A DNA stretch of 64,000 nucleotides from NCBI RefSeq assembly GCF_000818015.1, contig NZ_CP007511.1, positions 1,102,001 to 1,166,000 on the forward strand, in the 5' to 3' direction. The stretch is from Stutzerimonas balearica DSM 6083 (GTDB lineage Bacteria; Pseudomonadota; Gammaproteobacteria; Pseudomonadales; Pseudomonadaceae). The notes beneath the pieces are model-generated. The model was not told where the DNA came from, searched no databases, and saw nothing but the letters and a program-made list of their open reading frames with translations. Every line of letters begins with the position of its first letter. Positions within the stretch are counted from its first letter, which is position 1. Positions 8,277-18,696 of this stretch are shown here, in pieces. Both the position numbers and the translations under genes were made by a program.

Positions 8277-10007
8277 TCAGGGCTTCTCCGAATCGGTCAG
8301 GCGCTGGATGGTGTCGCGCAGGATCTGGCTGTCGGGCTGCTTTTTCAGAGCTTCGCTCCAGAGCTTGCGGGCTTGCTGGTGCTTGCCGCGCGCCCAGAGC
8401 ACCTCGCCGAGGTGGGCGGCTACTTCGTGGTCCTGGAATTCGGCATAGGCACGACGCAGCAGGCGCTCGGCTTCGTCCAGGTTGCCGAGGCGATAGTTGA
8501 CCCAGCCGAGGCTGTCGAGGATGGCGGGGTCGTCAGGGTTGATCTGGTAGGCCTGCTCGATCAGGCGCCGCGCTTCCTCATGGCGGTCGGTGCGATCGGC
8601 GAGGGTGTAGCCCAGCGCATTGAGCGCCATCGCATTATCCGGCTCGCGTTCGATGATCGCCCGCAGGTCGCGTTCGAGCCCGGCCAGGTCGCCGCGCTTT
8701 TCCGCCAGCATCGCACGGGTATAGAGCAGGTTCAGATCGTCCGGGTAGGCCTCCAGGGCGTGCTCGACAAGCGTCCAGGCCTGTTCGACCCGGTCATGCT
8801 CGGAGAGTGCTTCGATTTCGATCAGGTAGAGCTGGATCGCATAGTCGGGCTGCTCGTCCCGGGCCTTGGCGAGTACGGTCGAGGCCTCGCGGTCGCGCTT
8901 GGCGCCAAACAGCAGCTGCGCCTGCAACAGCTTGGCCGGCAGGTATTCATTGCCCGGGCCGACCTGCTCGAAGGCTGCGAGTGCCTTGGTCGTGCGCCCC
9001 AGTGCCTGATAGGCCCGGCCCAGGTTGAACTGTGCGGCATCCACATGGCTGCCACGCTCGACCAGCTCTTCGAGGTAGACGATGGCCTCGCGCCAGGCTT
9101 CGGCTTCCATGCAGACCAGTGCCATGGAGAAGCGCAGGTCATCGTCGGTGGGGTTCTGCTGCACGAGGGTGGCGAATTCGCCCATTGCCGCTTCCAGGCG
9201 ATTCTGCTCGACCAGCAGCCGTGCGTAGGTCAGGCGCAGGCGCTTGTCTTCGGGGTACTGTTCGAGCGCCCGCTCGAGCACGGCCAGGGCCTCCTTGCTG
9301 CGGTCCAGGCTCTGCAGCAGGCGGGCGCGCAGCAGTATCGACGGGACCTGTTGCTGCTCGCTGGTTTGCTGTTCAAGCAGGCTCAGCGCCTCCTCCTGGC
9401 GACCGTCCTGCTGGAGCAGTACGGCTTTGCCGAACGCGAGCTGCTCGTTGCCAGGGTTGCGCGCCAGCAGGCGATCGAAGCTCTGTAGCAGCCCGGCCCG
9501 TGTGTCCGGGTCGCTTTCGGCAGCCGACAGGGCAAGGAAGTCGAAATGAGTGCTGCCCTGGCCCTGCAGCACCTTTTCCATGAAGCCCATGGATTCTTCA
9601 TAGCGCCCGGCGCGGGCCAGCTGGATGGCGGCGGCCCGCTGCGCGTCGAGATTCTCCGGTGCGTTGCGCGCCCAGACGAGGGCGGTGTCCAGCGCCGCCT
9701 GATCGGCTCCCAGGTATTCGGCTATACGAAACGCCCGCTCGGCGACGCCTGCATCCTGTGTCGCATGCGCCTGCTGGACGTAGTTACCCAGCGCGATGTC
9801 GAAGCGGTTGCGCTGGCCTGCCAGCTCGGCCACCAGAAGCGCATACAGCGTGTCTTCGCTGAACGAGCCCGCAGCGGCCTGTGAAGAGCGGGCCGGGCCT
9901 GGCTCGGACTGCTCCTGCACCGGCGGGCCGCTTTGCGGCTCGTCGTGGAGTAGCGTCTGGCAGCCGCCGAGAAACAGCAGGGCAGAGAGGGCGAGGAGTC
10001 TATTCAT
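8277..10007 (-). CDS. TPR-repeat lipoprotein
   Basis: This is a 576-residue exported lipoprotein: [20 protein letters not shown] gives a signal peptide with a LGGC lipobox (Cys16). A low-complexity Pro/Glu/Gln linker (about 20-50) is followed by many tetratricopeptide repeats to the C terminus, for example [19 protein letters not shown] and [19 protein letters not shown]. The equivalent gene next to lolB in P. aeruginosa (PA4667, from memory) is a conserved outer-membrane TPR protein. The function is probably scaffolding at the outer membrane; the partner is unknown. The start is ATG 10007; the much longer upstream frame runs antisense through hemA and is not coding. The gene is transcribed divergently from hemA. 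Confidence 0.9.
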   Translation of the reverse strand: MNRLLALSALLFLGGCQTLLHDEPQSGPPVQEQSEPGPARSSQAAAGSFSEDTLYALLVAELAGQRNRFDIALGNYVQQAHATQDAGVAERAFRIAEYLGADQAALDTALVWARNAPENLDAQRAAAIQLARAGRYEESMGFMEKVLQGQGSTHFDFLALSAAESDPDTRAGLLQSFDRLLARNPGNEQLAFGKAVLLQQDGRQEEALSLLEQQTSEQQQVPSILLRARLLQSLDRSKEALAVLERALEQYPEDKRLRLTYARLLVEQNRLEAAMGEFATLVQQNPTDDDLRFSMALVCMEAEAWREAIVYLEELVERGSHVDAAQFNLGRAYQALGRTTKALAAFEQVGPGNEYLPAKLLQAQLLFGAKRDREASTVLAKARDEQPDYAIQLYLIEIEALSEHDRVEQAWTLVEHALEAYPDDLNLLYTRAMLAEKRGDLAGLERDLRAIIEREPDNAMALNALGYTLADRTDRHEEARRLIEQAYQINPDDPAILDSLGWVNYRLGNLDEAERLLRRAYAEFQDHEVAAHLGEVLWARGKHQQARKLWSEALKKQPDSQILRDTIQRLTDSEKP

Positions 10008-10190
10008 AGGTGCGGGGGCGGCTTTAATGCGGTCGCGGCATGATGACACAAGCGACAGGGCAAGCACATGGGGCGGCACGGGGCGGCCCGAGCGCGCAGT
10101 ACGCAGCGTTCGACAATCCCGGACACAGGTTGTTCTGGCTCGGGCGAAGTAGGAGAATTGCGCGCTCCGTTTTCTGATCAGCGACCCCGC

Positions 10191-11459
10191 ATGGCTTTTC
10201 TCGCGCTTGGTATCAATCACAAGACCGCTTCGGTGGACGTGCGCGAGCGCGTGGCCTTTACCCCGGAGCAGATGGTCGAGGCGCTGCAGCAGCTCTGCCG
10301 CGTCACGCCGACGCGAGAAGCCGCCATTCTGTCGACCTGCAACCGCAGCGAGCTCTATCTGCATCAGGATCAGGCCGAGGCTGACTCCGTGCTGGCCTGG
10401 CTGGCCAATTATCACCGGCTGAACCTGGACGAACTCAAGGCGTGCGCCTATGTCCACGTCGATGAACAGGCCGTGCGACACATGATGCGCGTGGCCTCGG
10501 GTCTCGATTCGCTGGTGCTCGGCGAGCCCCAGATCCTCGGTCAGATGAAATCCGCCTATGCCGTGGCGCGTGAGGCAGGCAGCGTCGGTCCGCTGCTGGG
10601 GAGGCTGTTTCAGGCCACCTTCAGCACGGCCAAGACCGTGCGTACCGATACCGCCATTGGCGAGAACCCGGTTTCCGTCGCCTTTGCGGCGGTGAGCCTG
10701 GCGCGGCAGATATTCAGCAATCTGCAACGTAGCCAGGCGCTGTTGATCGGCGCCGGCGAAACCATCACGCTCGTCGCCCGGCATCTGCACGAGCAGGGGG
10801 TGAAGAAGATCGTCGTCGCCAACCGTACGCTCGAGCGCGCCAGCGCCCTGGCGGCTGAGTTCGGCGCACAGGCGATCCTGCTGGCGGATATCCCGCAGGA
10901 ATTGCACAACAGCGATATCGTCATCAGCTCTACCGCCAGCCAACTGCCGATCCTGGGCAAGGGCGCGGTCGAGCAGGCGCTCAAGCAGCGCAAGCACAAG
11001 CCCATGTTCATGGTCGACATCGCCGTGCCGCGCGACATCGAACCGCAGGTCGGCGAGCTCGACGACGTCTATCTCTATAGCGTCGATGATCTCCACGAAG
11101 TGGTCGCCGAGAACCTCAAGAGTCGCCAGGGCGCGGCTCAGGCCGCCGAGGAGCTGGTGGCGGCCGGCACCAGCGACTTCATGCTCAGGCTGCGCGAGCT
11201 GGCGGCCGTGGACGTGCTCAAGGCCTACCGGCAGAACGCCGAGCGCATCCGCGACGAGGAGCTCGGCAAGGCGCAGCGCCTGCTGGCCAACGGGGCGAGC
11301 GCCGAGGAGGCCTTGGCGCAGCTGGCGCGTGGGCTCACCAACAAGTTGCTGCATGCGCCGAGCGTGCAGCTGAAGAAACTCTCCGCCGAAGGTCGCGTGG
11401 AGGCACTGGGCGTGGTCCAGGAGCTTTTCGCACTTGGCGACGGCACGGACAATCGATGA
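10191..11459 (+). CDS. hemA: Glutamyl-tRNA reductase
   Basis: This 422-residue enzyme reduces Glu-tRNA to glutamate-1-semialdehyde, the first committed step of tetrapyrrole synthesis. It has [20 protein letters not shown], the catalytic Cys in [11 protein letters not shown] (about residue 50), the NADPH fold at [16 protein letters not shown], and a helical dimerisation tail. The start is ATG 10191, where the family N terminus begins. The stop overlaps the prfA start (ATGA), so the two are coupled; hemA-prfA-prmC is a classical gamma-proteobacterial order. Confidence 0.97.
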   Translation: MAFLALGINHKTASVDVRERVAFTPEQMVEALQQLCRVTPTREAAILSTCNRSELYLHQDQAEADSVLAWLANYHRLNLDELKACAYVHVDEQAVRHMMRVASGLDSLVLGEPQILGQMKSAYAVAREAGSVGPLLGRLFQATFSTAKTVRTDTAIGENPVSVAFAAVSLARQIFSNLQRSQALLIGAGETITLVARHLHEQGVKKIVVANRTLERASALAAEFGAQAILLADIPQELHNSDIVISSTASQLPILGKGAVEQALKQRKHKPMFMVDIAVPRDIEPQVGELDDVYLYSVDDLHEVVAENLKSRQGAAQAAEELVAAGTSDFMLRLRELAAVDVLKAYRQNAERIRDEELGKAQRLLANGASAEEALAQLARGLTNKLLHAPSVQLKKLSAEGRVEALGVVQELFALGDGTDNR

Positions 11460-12538
11460 AACCTTCTCTGCTCAACAAACTCGACGGGCTGCAGGATCGC
11501 TTTGAGGAACTGACGGCGCTGCTCGGCGATGCCGAGGTGATCAGCGATCAGGCGCGCTTTCGCGCCTATTCGCGGGAGTACGCCGAGGTCGAACCGGTGA
11601 TCGGTGCCTATCGCCAGCTGCGCAAGGTCCAGGCCGATCTCGAGGGCGCGCAGGCGCTGCTCAAGGACAGCGATCCGGATCTGCGCGAGATGGCCGAGCA
11701 GGAAGTCGGTGAAGCACGCGAACAGCTGGACGTGCTCGAGGCCAGCCTGCAACGCATGCTGCTGCCCAGGGACCCTAACGATTCACGCAACGTGTTCCTC
11801 GAGATCCGCGCCGGTACTGGCGGGGACGAGGCAGCGATCTTCGCGGGCGACCTGTTCCGCATGTATTCGCGCTATGCGGAAAAGCAGGGTTGGCGCGTCG
11901 AAATACTCTCCGAAAGCGAGGGTGAGCATGGCGGCTACAAGGAAATCATTTCACGGGTCGAAGGCGACAACGTCTACGCCAAGCTGAAGTTCGAATCCGG
12001 TGCGCATCGCGTGCAGCGTGTGCCGGAGACCGAGTCGCAGGGGCGCATCCATACCTCGGCGTGCACCGTGGCGGTCTTGCCCGAGCCCGACGAGCAGGCG
12101 GCGGTGGAAATCAACCCGGCCGAGCTGCGCATCGATACCTATCGCTCCTCGGGCGCCGGTGGTCAGCACGTCAACAAGACCGACTCGGCAATCCGCATCA
12201 CTCACCTGCCGACCGGCATCGTCGTCGAATGCCAGGAAGAGCGGTCGCAGCACAAGAACCGCGCCAAGGCCATGGCCTGGCTGGCAGCCAAGCTGCAGGA
12301 CCGCCAGGATGCGGCGGCGCACAAGGACATCTCCGAGACCCGCAAGCTGCTGGTCGGCTCCGGTGACCGTTCCGAGCGTATTCGTACCTACAACTTCCCG
12401 CAGGGGCGGGTGACCGACCACCGCATCAACCTGACGCTTTACTCGCTGAGCGAGGTGATCGCCGGTGCGGTGGAGCAGGTGATCGAGCCGCTGTTGCTCG
12501 AGTACCAGGCCGACCAGTTGGCCTCTATCGGCGACTGA
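11456..12538 (+). CDS. prfA: Peptide chain release factor 1
   Basis: This 360-residue class I release factor recognises UAA and UAG. The stop-reading P-x-T tripeptide appears as PET (in [15 protein letters not shown]), the form I remember for Pseudomonas (PAT in E. coli). The peptidyl-transferase motif GGQ sits in [15 protein letters not shown]; its Gln is the substrate of PrmC encoded next. Starts within the hemA stop. Confidence 0.97.
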   Translation: MKPSLLNKLDGLQDRFEELTALLGDAEVISDQARFRAYSREYAEVEPVIGAYRQLRKVQADLEGAQALLKDSDPDLREMAEQEVGEAREQLDVLEASLQRMLLPRDPNDSRNVFLEIRAGTGGDEAAIFAGDLFRMYSRYAEKQGWRVEILSESEGEHGGYKEIISRVEGDNVYAKLKFESGAHRVQRVPETESQGRIHTSACTVAVLPEPDEQAAVEINPAELRIDTYRSSGAGGQHVNKTDSAIRITHLPTGIVVECQEERSQHKNRAKAMAWLAAKLQDRQDAAAHKDISETRKLLVGSGDRSERIRTYNFPQGRVTDHRINLTLYSLSEVIAGAVEQVIEPLLLEYQADQLASIGD

Positions 12539-12541
12539 GCG

Positions 12542-13399
12542 ATGGCCTCGATTCAGTCGCTGCTACAGAACGCCGAGCTGCCCGGCTCGCCGAGCGCGCG
12601 CCTCGATGCCGAATGGTTGCTCGCCGCCGCGCTGGGCAAGCCCGCGACCTACCTGCGGACCTGGCCTGAGCGTGAGGTGCCTGCCGAGTGCGCCGAGCGC
12701 TTCGCTGGCATGCTCGCCCGGCGTCGCCAGGGCGAGCCGGTGGCCTATATCCTCGGCCGCCAGGGCTTCTGGAGCCTGGATCTGGAGGTCGCGCCACATA
12801 CGCTGATACCCAGGCCAGATACCGAGCTGCTCGTCGAGACTGCCCTTGCGTTGCTGCCGGACGAGGCCGCACGGGCGCTGGACCTTGGCACCGGTACCGG
12901 GGCGATTGCCCTGGCCCTGGCCTGCGAGCGGCCAAGCTGGCAGGTTGTCGGTGTGGATCGAATTGCCGAGGCCGTGGCCCTGGCCGAGCGCAACCGCCTG
13001 CGCCTGCGCCTGGGCAACGTCGCCTTCAGCCAGAGCCATTGGTATCAGGCACTGGCCGGGCAGCGCTTCTCGCTGATCGTCAGCAATCCGCCCTATATCG
13101 CGGCGAGCGATCCGCACCTGGGCGAAGGCGACGTGCGCTTCGAACCGCCGAGCGCGCTGGTCGCAGGCGCCGACGGGCTGGACGACATTCGTAGCATCAT
13201 CGGCGGTGCTGCGCAGCATCTCCTGCCGGGTGGCTGGCTGCTGCTCGAGCACGGCTACGATCAGGGCGACGCCGTGCGTGCGCTGCTGCAGGGCGCCGGC
13301 TTCGTCGAGGTCCGCAGCTGTCGTGATCTCGGTGGGCACGAGCGTGTCAGCCTTGGCCGTTTGATTGGGCAACCTAGCGAGGCACCGCATGCTCAGTGA
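12542..13399 (+). CDS. prmC: Release factor glutamine methyltransferase
   Basis: This 285-residue SAM-dependent enzyme N5-methylates the Gln of the GGQ motif in release factors. Visible are the N-terminal helical recognition domain, TLIPRPDTELLVETAL, the SAM motif I LDLGTGTGAIALALA and the catalytic NPPYIA (in IVSNPPYIAA). It begins 4 bases after the prfA stop and its 3' end overlaps moeB by 11 bases. The encoded protein acts on the product of the gene just upstream. Confidence 0.96.
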   Translation: MASIQSLLQNAELPGSPSARLDAEWLLAAALGKPATYLRTWPEREVPAECAERFAGMLARRRQGEPVAYILGRQGFWSLDLEVAPHTLIPRPDTELLVETALALLPDEAARALDLGTGTGAIALALACERPSWQVVGVDRIAEAVALAERNRLRLRLGNVAFSQSHWYQALAGQRFSLIVSNPPYIAASDPHLGEGDVRFEPPSALVAGADGLDDIRSIIGGAAQHLLPGGWLLLEHGYDQGDAVRALLQGAGFVEVRSCRDLGGHERVSLGRLIGQPSEAPHAQ

Positions 13400-14144
13400 C
13401 GAAGAACTGCTGCGTTACAGTCGGCAGATCCTGCTCAAGCAGGTCGATGTCGAGGGCCAACTGCGGCTCAAGGCCAGCCGGGTGCTGGTGGTCGGGCTCG
13501 GCGGGCTCGGTTCGCCGGTGGCGCTCTACCTGGCGGCCGCCGGCGTCGGTGAACTGCACCTGGCCGATTTCGACCGCCTCGACCTGACCAACCTGCAGCG
13601 CCAGATCGTGCATGACAGCGCCGCGCTGGGACAGCACAAGGTCGACTCGGCCATGGCCCGGCTCGAGCGGCTCAACCCCGAGATCACTCTCGTCGCGCAT
13701 CGCGTCGCGATGGATGCCGATACCCTGACGGCTGCCGTGGAGGCGGTCGATCTGGTGCTCGATTGCACCGACAACTTCGCCGTTCGCGAGGCGGTGAACG
13801 CGGCGTGCGTGGCTGCGCGCAGGCCATTGGTCAGCGGCGCGGCGATTCGCCTCGAGGGCCAGTTGTCGGTGTTCGATCCGCGTGACGCTTCGAGCCCCTG
13901 CTATCACTGCCTTTACGGCCACGGCAGCGAGGCCGAGTTGACCTGCAGCGAGGCCGGCGTGCTGGGCCCGCTGGTGGGGCTGGTCGGCAGCCTGCAGGCG
14001 CTCGAGGCGCTGAAACTGCTGGTCGGTTTCGGTGAGCCGTTGGTGGGGCGGTTGTTGTTGATCGATGCCTTCTCGACGCGCTTCCGCGAGCTGAAGGTGC
14101 GCCGGGACCCGGCCTGTACGGTCTGCGGTAGCCATGCCGGCTGA
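13389..14144 (+). CDS. moeB: MoeB/HesA-type adenylyltransferase
   Basis: This 251-residue E1-like enzyme adenylates the C terminus of MoaD for molybdopterin synthesis, or possibly another small sulfur carrier. It has the nucleotide-binding loop [21 protein letters not shown] (about 32-52), [23 protein letters not shown], and two zinc Cys pairs, CYHC and CTVC. The start is ATG 13389, with family sequence beginning [12 protein letters not shown]. It overlaps prmC by 11 bases and murI by 11 bases, so the whole hemA-murI stretch reads as one operon. Confidence 0.93.
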   Translation: MLSDEELLRYSRQILLKQVDVEGQLRLKASRVLVVGLGGLGSPVALYLAAAGVGELHLADFDRLDLTNLQRQIVHDSAALGQHKVDSAMARLERLNPEITLVAHRVAMDADTLTAAVEAVDLVLDCTDNFAVREAVNAACVAARRPLVSGAAIRLEGQLSVFDPRDASSPCYHCLYGHGSEAELTCSEAGVLGPLVGLVGSLQALEALKLLVGFGEPLVGRLLLIDAFSTRFRELKVRRDPACTVCGSHAG

Positions 14145-14937
14145 TGCGGCCGCGCCCGTCGGGGTCTTCGACTCCGGTGTTGGTGGCCTCTCGGTGCTGC
14201 GCGAGATTCGGCAGCGTTTGCCGCACGAGGCGTTGCTCTATGTAGCTGACAGTGCGCACGTTCCCTATGGCGAAAAGACACCCGATTTCATCCGCCAGCG
14301 CTGTCGTGCCATTGCCAGCTTTCTCCTCGACCGGGGGGCCAAGGCGCTGGTGCTCGCCTGCAACACGGCCACCGCGGCCGGCGTGGCCGAGTTGCGCGAG
14401 TTGTATCCGGAGGTGCCCATCGTCGGTATGGAGCCAGCGGTCAAGCCTGCCGCGCGGGCGACACGTAGCGGCGTGGTGGGTGTGCTCGCTACCACCGGAA
14501 CACTGAAAAGCGCGCGTTTCGCCGCCTTGCTCGACCGCTTTGCCAGCGATGTCAGGGTGATCACCCAGCCCTGTCCGGGCTTGGTGGAGCGCATCGAGGC
14601 GGGCGATCTGCAGGGACCGGTCACACGCGCGCTGCTTGCCGGCTGGGTCGAGCCGCTGCTGGCGCAAGGCTGCGACACGCTGATTCTCGGTTGCACGCAC
14701 TACCCATTCATCAGGCCGCTGCTCACTGAGCTGGTACCGCAGGATGTTCAGCTGGTCGATACCGGTGCGGCGGTGGCGCGCCGGCTCGAGCAGTTGCTTG
14801 CTTCCAGTGGCCTGCTGAACCACTCTCAACGGCAGCAGCCGGCGCGCTTCTTTTCCAGCGGTGCGCCGGGCAGGCTGGCCGAGGTATTGCCTTTGCTCTG
14901 GGGCGATGAGGCAGACGTACAGGTTTGCCCGGTCTAG
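14134..14937 (+). CDS. murI: Glutamate racemase
   Basis: This 267-residue cofactor-independent enzyme makes D-glutamate for peptidoglycan. The two catalytic cysteines are in [10 protein letters not shown] and [10 protein letters not shown], with the substrate loop [14 protein letters not shown] and VPYGEKT. The start ATG 14134 lies inside the end of moeB. Last gene of the hemA-prfA-prmC-moeB-murI run; pagL follows after 75 bases with its own spacer. Confidence 0.96.
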   Translation: MPADAAAPVGVFDSGVGGLSVLREIRQRLPHEALLYVADSAHVPYGEKTPDFIRQRCRAIASFLLDRGAKALVLACNTATAAGVAELRELYPEVPIVGMEPAVKPAARATRSGVVGVLATTGTLKSARFAALLDRFASDVRVITQPCPGLVERIEAGDLQGPVTRALLAGWVEPLLAQGCDTLILGCTHYPFIRPLLTELVPQDVQLVDTGAAVARRLEQLLASSGLLNHSQRQQPARFFSSGAPGRLAEVLPLLWGDEADVQVCPV

Positions 14938-15012
14938 GAACTCCTGCCGACGCGACGCCTCAGAATCAGAGCTAACCTAAAACCAACGGTTATAGAAATA
15001 AGGAAGTTACGG

Positions 15013-15531
15013 ATGAACAAGCTGATCTCTCTCGGGCTGGCTGCTGCGCTGGGTGTCATGCCGTTCGCCGGTGCTCATGCGATGGGCATTACCGGCGCCG
15101 TGGGCGCTACGGGCGAATCGACGATGACCTATCGTCTGGGCCTCCAGCACGATTTCGGCAAGAGCTGGTTCCAGAGTTCCACCGGCCGGCTCACCGGCTA
15201 CTGGGATGCCGCATATACCTACTGGGAGGGCGACGAAACCTCCGCCAACCACAGCCTGTCGCTGGCGCCGGTATTCGTTTACGAATTCAACGGTGACTCG
15301 GTTCGCCCGTACATCGAGGCGGGTATCGGTATCGCCGGGTTCGAGAGCACCGAAATCGAGGATCGCGACCTGGGCTCGTCCTTTCAGTTCGAGGATCGGA
15401 TCGGCCTCGGCCTGCGCTTTGCCGGTGGCCATGAGGTCGGCATCCGGGCGCTGCATTATTCGAATGCGGGGCTGAAGAACCCCAACGATGGCGTGGAGAG
15501 CTACGCGGTTCACTACCGCATGGATTTCTAA
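15013..15531 (+). CDS. pagL: Lipid A 3-O-deacylase PagL
   Basis: This 172-residue outer-membrane beta barrel removes the 3-O acyl chain of lipid A. A signal peptide (about residues 1-23, ending AHA) is followed by alternating beta strands and a terminal Phe, the barrel export signature. The catalytic triad of PagL is visible: H148 and S150 in LHYSNAG and E162 in GVESY. The position after murI matches PA4661 of P. aeruginosa (from memory). A GGAAG ribosome site precedes the ATG. I found no convincing PhoP box. Confidence 0.93.
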   Translation: MNKLISLGLAAALGVMPFAGAHAMGITGAVGATGESTMTYRLGLQHDFGKSWFQSSTGRLTGYWDAAYTYWEGDETSANHSLSLAPVFVYEFNGDSVRPYIEAGIGIAGFESTEIEDRDLGSSFQFEDRIGLGLRFAGGHEVGIRALHYSNAGLKNPNDGVESYAVHYRMDF

Positions 15532-15542
15532 TCAGCGTTCAG

Positions 15543-15572
15543 CCGGCGAGCGGAGCGGATGCCGCTCGCCGG
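15543..15572. terminator. Hairpin between convergent pagL and uraA
   Basis: An 11-bp perfect stem (CCGGCGAGCGG / CCGCTCGCCGG) with an 8-base loop sits 12 bases after the pagL stop and 11 bases from the uraA stop. It is well placed as a bidirectional terminator, though there is no strong T run. Confidence 0.6.
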
Positions 15573-15582
15573 GTGCCTCAAC

Positions 15583-16842
15583 TCAAAGCGTTTCGTCCAG
15601 CTGCTTGTTCTTCCAGCCTTCGGCACCGGGAAGCAGCACGTTCAGCAAGAGCGCCACGATGGCGGCGAGGGAGATGCCGGAAAGGCTGAACTCGCCGTTG
15701 CCGACGACCATCCCGCCAATCCCGAACACCAGGGTCACCGAGACGATGATGAGGTTGCGTGCCTCGGACAGATCGATCTGGTGACGGATCAACGTGCTCA
15801 GTCCGACTACCGCGATGGAGCCGAACAGCAGGCAAAGAATGCCGCCCATCACCGGCACCGGAATACTCAGCAGGGCTGCGCCGAACTTGCCGATGAAGGC
15901 CAGCACGATGGCGAATGCCGCCGCCCAGGTCATGATCTTCGGGTTGTAGTTCTTCGTCAGCATTACCGCGCCGGTAACCTCGGCATAGGTGGTGTTCGGC
16001 GGGCCGCCGAAGAGTCCCGCGGCCGATGTGGCCAGCCCGTCGCCCAGCAGTGTGCGGTGCAGCCCGGGGTTTTTCAGATAGTTGTTGCCCGTGACGCCGC
16101 CGATGGCGACCACGCCGCCGATGTGCTCGATGGCGGGAGCCAGCGCGACCGGCACCATGAACAGAATGGCGCCAAGGTGGAACTCCGGCGCGACGAAGTT
16201 GGGGACGGCAAGCCAGGGTGCGGCGAGCATGCCGCTGGTATCGACCACGCCGAACGCCAGTGCCAGCGAGTAGCCGACGAATACGCCGGCCAGAATCGGT
16301 ACCAGGCGGAACAGCCCCTTGCCCAGGACGGCCACCAGCAGCGTGGTAAGCAGCGCCGGCATCGAGATCAGCATGGCCGTGCCGTAAGGCACCAGTTCGG
16401 TCGCGCCGTCGCCGGATTTACCCATGGCCATGTTGACGGCCACCGGCGACAGCGCGAGGCCGATCGAGATGATCACCGGGGCGATCACCACCGGCGGCAG
16501 CAGGCGGTCGATGAAACCTGCGCCCTTGATGCGCACCGCGAAGCCCAGCAACACGTAGACCAGGCCCGCCGCAACCACGCCGCCGAGCACGGCGGGTAGG
16601 CCGAATTCGCCCTTGGCCGCGATGATCGGCGCGATGAAGGCAAAGCTCGAGGCCAGAAACACCGGAACTTGCCGCCGGGTGACCAACTGAAACAGCAAGG
16701 TGCCCAGGCCTGCAGTAAAGAGGGCGACGTTTGGATCCATGCCCGTGATCAGCGGCATGAGGACCAGCGCACCAAAGGCGACGAACAGCATCTGTGCGCC
16801 AGCCAGTACCTGGCGGGCCAAGGGCTCCTGAGTGCCTGTCAT
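15583..16842 (-). CDS. uraA: Uracil permease (NCS2/UraA family)
   Basis: This 419-residue inner-membrane protein has about 14 hydrophobic segments and imports uracil with protons. Family features include PVFLASSFAFIAPI near TM3, the TM8 stretch MVPVALAPAIEHIGG with the conserved Glu, and TM10 LFGGPPNTTYAEVTGAV. It starts 2 bases after the upp stop in the same direction, so uracil uptake and its conversion to UMP are made from one message. Confidence 0.94.
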   Translation of the reverse strand: MTGTQEPLARQVLAGAQMLFVAFGALVLMPLITGMDPNVALFTAGLGTLLFQLVTRRQVPVFLASSFAFIAPIIAAKGEFGLPAVLGGVVAAGLVYVLLGFAVRIKGAGFIDRLLPPVVIAPVIISIGLALSPVAVNMAMGKSGDGATELVPYGTAMLISMPALLTTLLVAVLGKGLFRLVPILAGVFVGYSLALAFGVVDTSGMLAAPWLAVPNFVAPEFHLGAILFMVPVALAPAIEHIGGVVAIGGVTGNNYLKNPGLHRTLLGDGLATSAAGLFGGPPNTTYAEVTGAVMLTKNYNPKIMTWAAAFAIVLAFIGKFGAALLSIPVPVMGGILCLLFGSIAVVGLSTLIRHQIDLSEARNLIIVSVTLVFGIGGMVVGNGEFSLSGISLAAIVALLLNVLLPGAEGWKNKQLDETL

Positions 16843-16844
16843 GC

Positions 16845-17483
16845 TCAGACGTCCTTCTGCTTGGTGCCGAAGATCTTGTCGCCGGCGTCACCGAGCCCCG
16901 GCACGATATACCCGTGCTCGTCGAGTCGCTCGTCCACTGAAGCGGTATAGATGGTGACGTCGGGATGCGCCTTGTCCACGGCGGCGATGCCCTCGGGTGC
17001 GGCGACCAGGACCAGTGCACGGATCTCGCGACAGCCCGCCTTCTTCAGCATGTCGATGGTGGCGACCATCGAGCCGCCGGTAGCCAGCATGGGGTCGATG
17101 ATGATCGCCAGGCGCTGTTCGATTTCCGGAACCAGTTTTTCCAGGTAGGTCTGCGCCTGCAGGGTCTGTTCATTGCGAGCGATGCCGACAGCACTGACCT
17201 TGGCGCCGGGGATCAGGCTGAGCACGCCGTCGAGCATGCCGATGCCGGCGCGCAGGATCGGCACCACGGTGATCTTCTTGCCGGAAATCTTTTCCACCTG
17301 GACCGGGCCGCACCAGCCGTCGATGCTGTATTGCTCGAGCGGCAGGTCCTGGGTTGCTTCATAGGTGAGGATCGAGCCGACTTCCTGGGCCAGCTCCCGG
17401 AAGTTCTTCGTGCTGATATCGGCTCTGCGCATAAGGCCGAGTTTGTGACGGATCAGCGGGTGGCGGATCTCTCGAATAGGCAT
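16845..17483 (-). CDS. upp: Uracil phosphoribosyltransferase
   Basis: This 212-residue salvage enzyme converts uracil and PRPP to UMP. Key stretches are [10 protein letters not shown], the PRPP loop [12 protein letters not shown], and the uracil-binding [17 protein letters not shown] at the C terminus. The start is ATG 17483 ([16 protein letters not shown]) with a GGAG upstream; an in-frame extension to 17537 has no family similarity. Operon with uraA. Confidence 0.96.
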   Translation of the reverse strand: MPIREIRHPLIRHKLGLMRRADISTKNFRELAQEVGSILTYEATQDLPLEQYSIDGWCGPVQVEKISGKKITVVPILRAGIGMLDGVLSLIPGAKVSAVGIARNEQTLQAQTYLEKLVPEIEQRLAIIIDPMLATGGSMVATIDMLKKAGCREIRALVLVAAPEGIAAVDKAHPDVTIYTASVDERLDEHGYIVPGLGDAGDKIFGTKQKDV

Positions 17484-17707
17484 GGGGGGCTCCGGCGGGG
17501 TGATTAACCGGCGTAGAGTAAAGCATCGCCGGGCCACGGGCTATGTGGCTTGGCTCATCCGCGCGACTTGCCGCGTGAGGTTCGGGTGGGTATCTTGCCG
17601 CCCCTTCCTGGTCGGCTGGATTCGATGGCTTTCCTGACCGCTTGGTCAGCCATGGAGCAGCGTCTTTTACCGGCCGTGGCGCACATCAATTTCAGTGGGG
17701 AATCGCG

Positions 17708-18265
17708 ATGCCTGTCGATCTCGAACATATCCGTCAAGTCATGGCAGAGAGCGACTGCCTTTACAGCGAAGCCGAGGTGGAGGCTGCCATCGATGCGGTC
17801 GCCGAAAAGATCAACGCGGAACTGGCCGAGCGAAATCCGGTGGTGTTCTGTGTCATGAACGGAGGGCTGATCTTCTCCGGCAAGTTGGTTACCAAGCTCA
17901 ACTTTCCGCTCGAGCTGTCGTACCTGCATGCGACCCGTTACCGCAACGAGACCAGCGGCGGTGAGCTGTTCTGGAAGGCCAAGCCGGAAATCTCGTTTAT
18001 CGACCGTGACGTGTTGATCATCGATGACATCCTCGACGAAGGGCACACGCTTGGCGCCATCATCGACTTCTGCCGCCACGCGGGCGCAGCTGCCGTGCAC
18101 ACCGCCGTGCTGATCGACAAGGATCACCAGCGCAAGGCGCGTCCGGATCTGAAGGCCGATTACGTCGGCTTGAGTTGCATCGATCGCTACATCTTCGGCT
18201 ATGGCATGGATTACAAGGGCTACTGGCGCAACGCGCCGGGTATCTACGCGGTCAAGGGGTTGTAA
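17708..18265 (+). CDS. hpt: Hypoxanthine-guanine phosphoribosyltransferase
   Basis: This 185-residue purine salvage enzyme uses PRPP to turn hypoxanthine or guanine into IMP or GMP. The PRPP motif is VLIIDDILDEGHTL; other family segments are VVFCVMNGGLIFSG and YRNETSGGELFW. The start is ATG 17708 with GGGGA about 6 bases upstream. It is divergent from upp, bringing purine and pyrimidine salvage together. Confidence 0.95.
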   Translation: MPVDLEHIRQVMAESDCLYSEAEVEAAIDAVAEKINAELAERNPVVFCVMNGGLIFSGKLVTKLNFPLELSYLHATRYRNETSGGELFWKAKPEISFIDRDVLIIDDILDEGHTLGAIIDFCRHAGAAAVHTAVLIDKDHQRKARPDLKADYVGLSCIDRYIFGYGMDYKGYWRNAPGIYAVKGL

Positions 18266-18281
18266 CGGCTGGTTTCCCGCT

Positions 18282-18298
18282 CCGCCCCTTCCGGGCGG
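18282..18298 (+). terminator. Weak hairpin after hpt
   Basis: A 6-bp GC stem (CCGCCC / GGGCGG) with a 5-base loop lies 17 bases after the hpt stop. There is no T run, so termination here may be Rho-dependent. Confidence 0.4.
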
Positions 18299-18696
18299 GG
18301 CCGTTGGGCCGGCAGGCCTGTTTCCTTTCTCCCCACCTGTGGCCATGCGAAACGTAACGGTCGCAGTTCGTCCCCCTGTTTGGCTGCCCTCTGTGGTCCT
18401 TGCCCTGCGACCTTGGTTGGGGGTGGCGCTCACCGATATTGCTCTCCTCGCCACTTTCGTCACAGAAACCGCGACCTTGCATCCGACCGCTCTGCGGCGG
18501 GCTTTCCCGTTCGAAAGAGTGCGGCTAAGCTCAAGCGCAGTCGCCTAGTCGCGGCATTTTGATATTGCCCGCAAAGCCAGCGCCTAGCGGGCTTTTCATA
18601 CTTAAGGATGACAAAGCAAATCAAACCTTAGTGCGCTTAACCCACTCTTTGCGTCTGGGTAGGGTTGACGTACTTCGAACCAACCAGGAGCGCCTC
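18299..18696. other. 398-base gap before the DUF1302 gene, no gene seen
   Basis: I see no supported coding frame here. The second half becomes AT-richer toward the DUF1302 start, and a TTGACG that could be a -35 element lies at 18665-18670, without a good -10 partner. The gap is long for this genome and probably carries the promoter and activator site of the DUF1302/DUF1329 genes. Confidence 0.4.

Noticed and set aside
8277..11354. 1025-codon minus-strand frame
   Set aside because: Only the part from 10007 down is the TPR lipoprotein; the rest is antisense to hemA.
14938..15012. PhoP box before pagL
   Set aside because: A GTTTA-type direct repeat was looked for but only partial, badly spaced matches were found.
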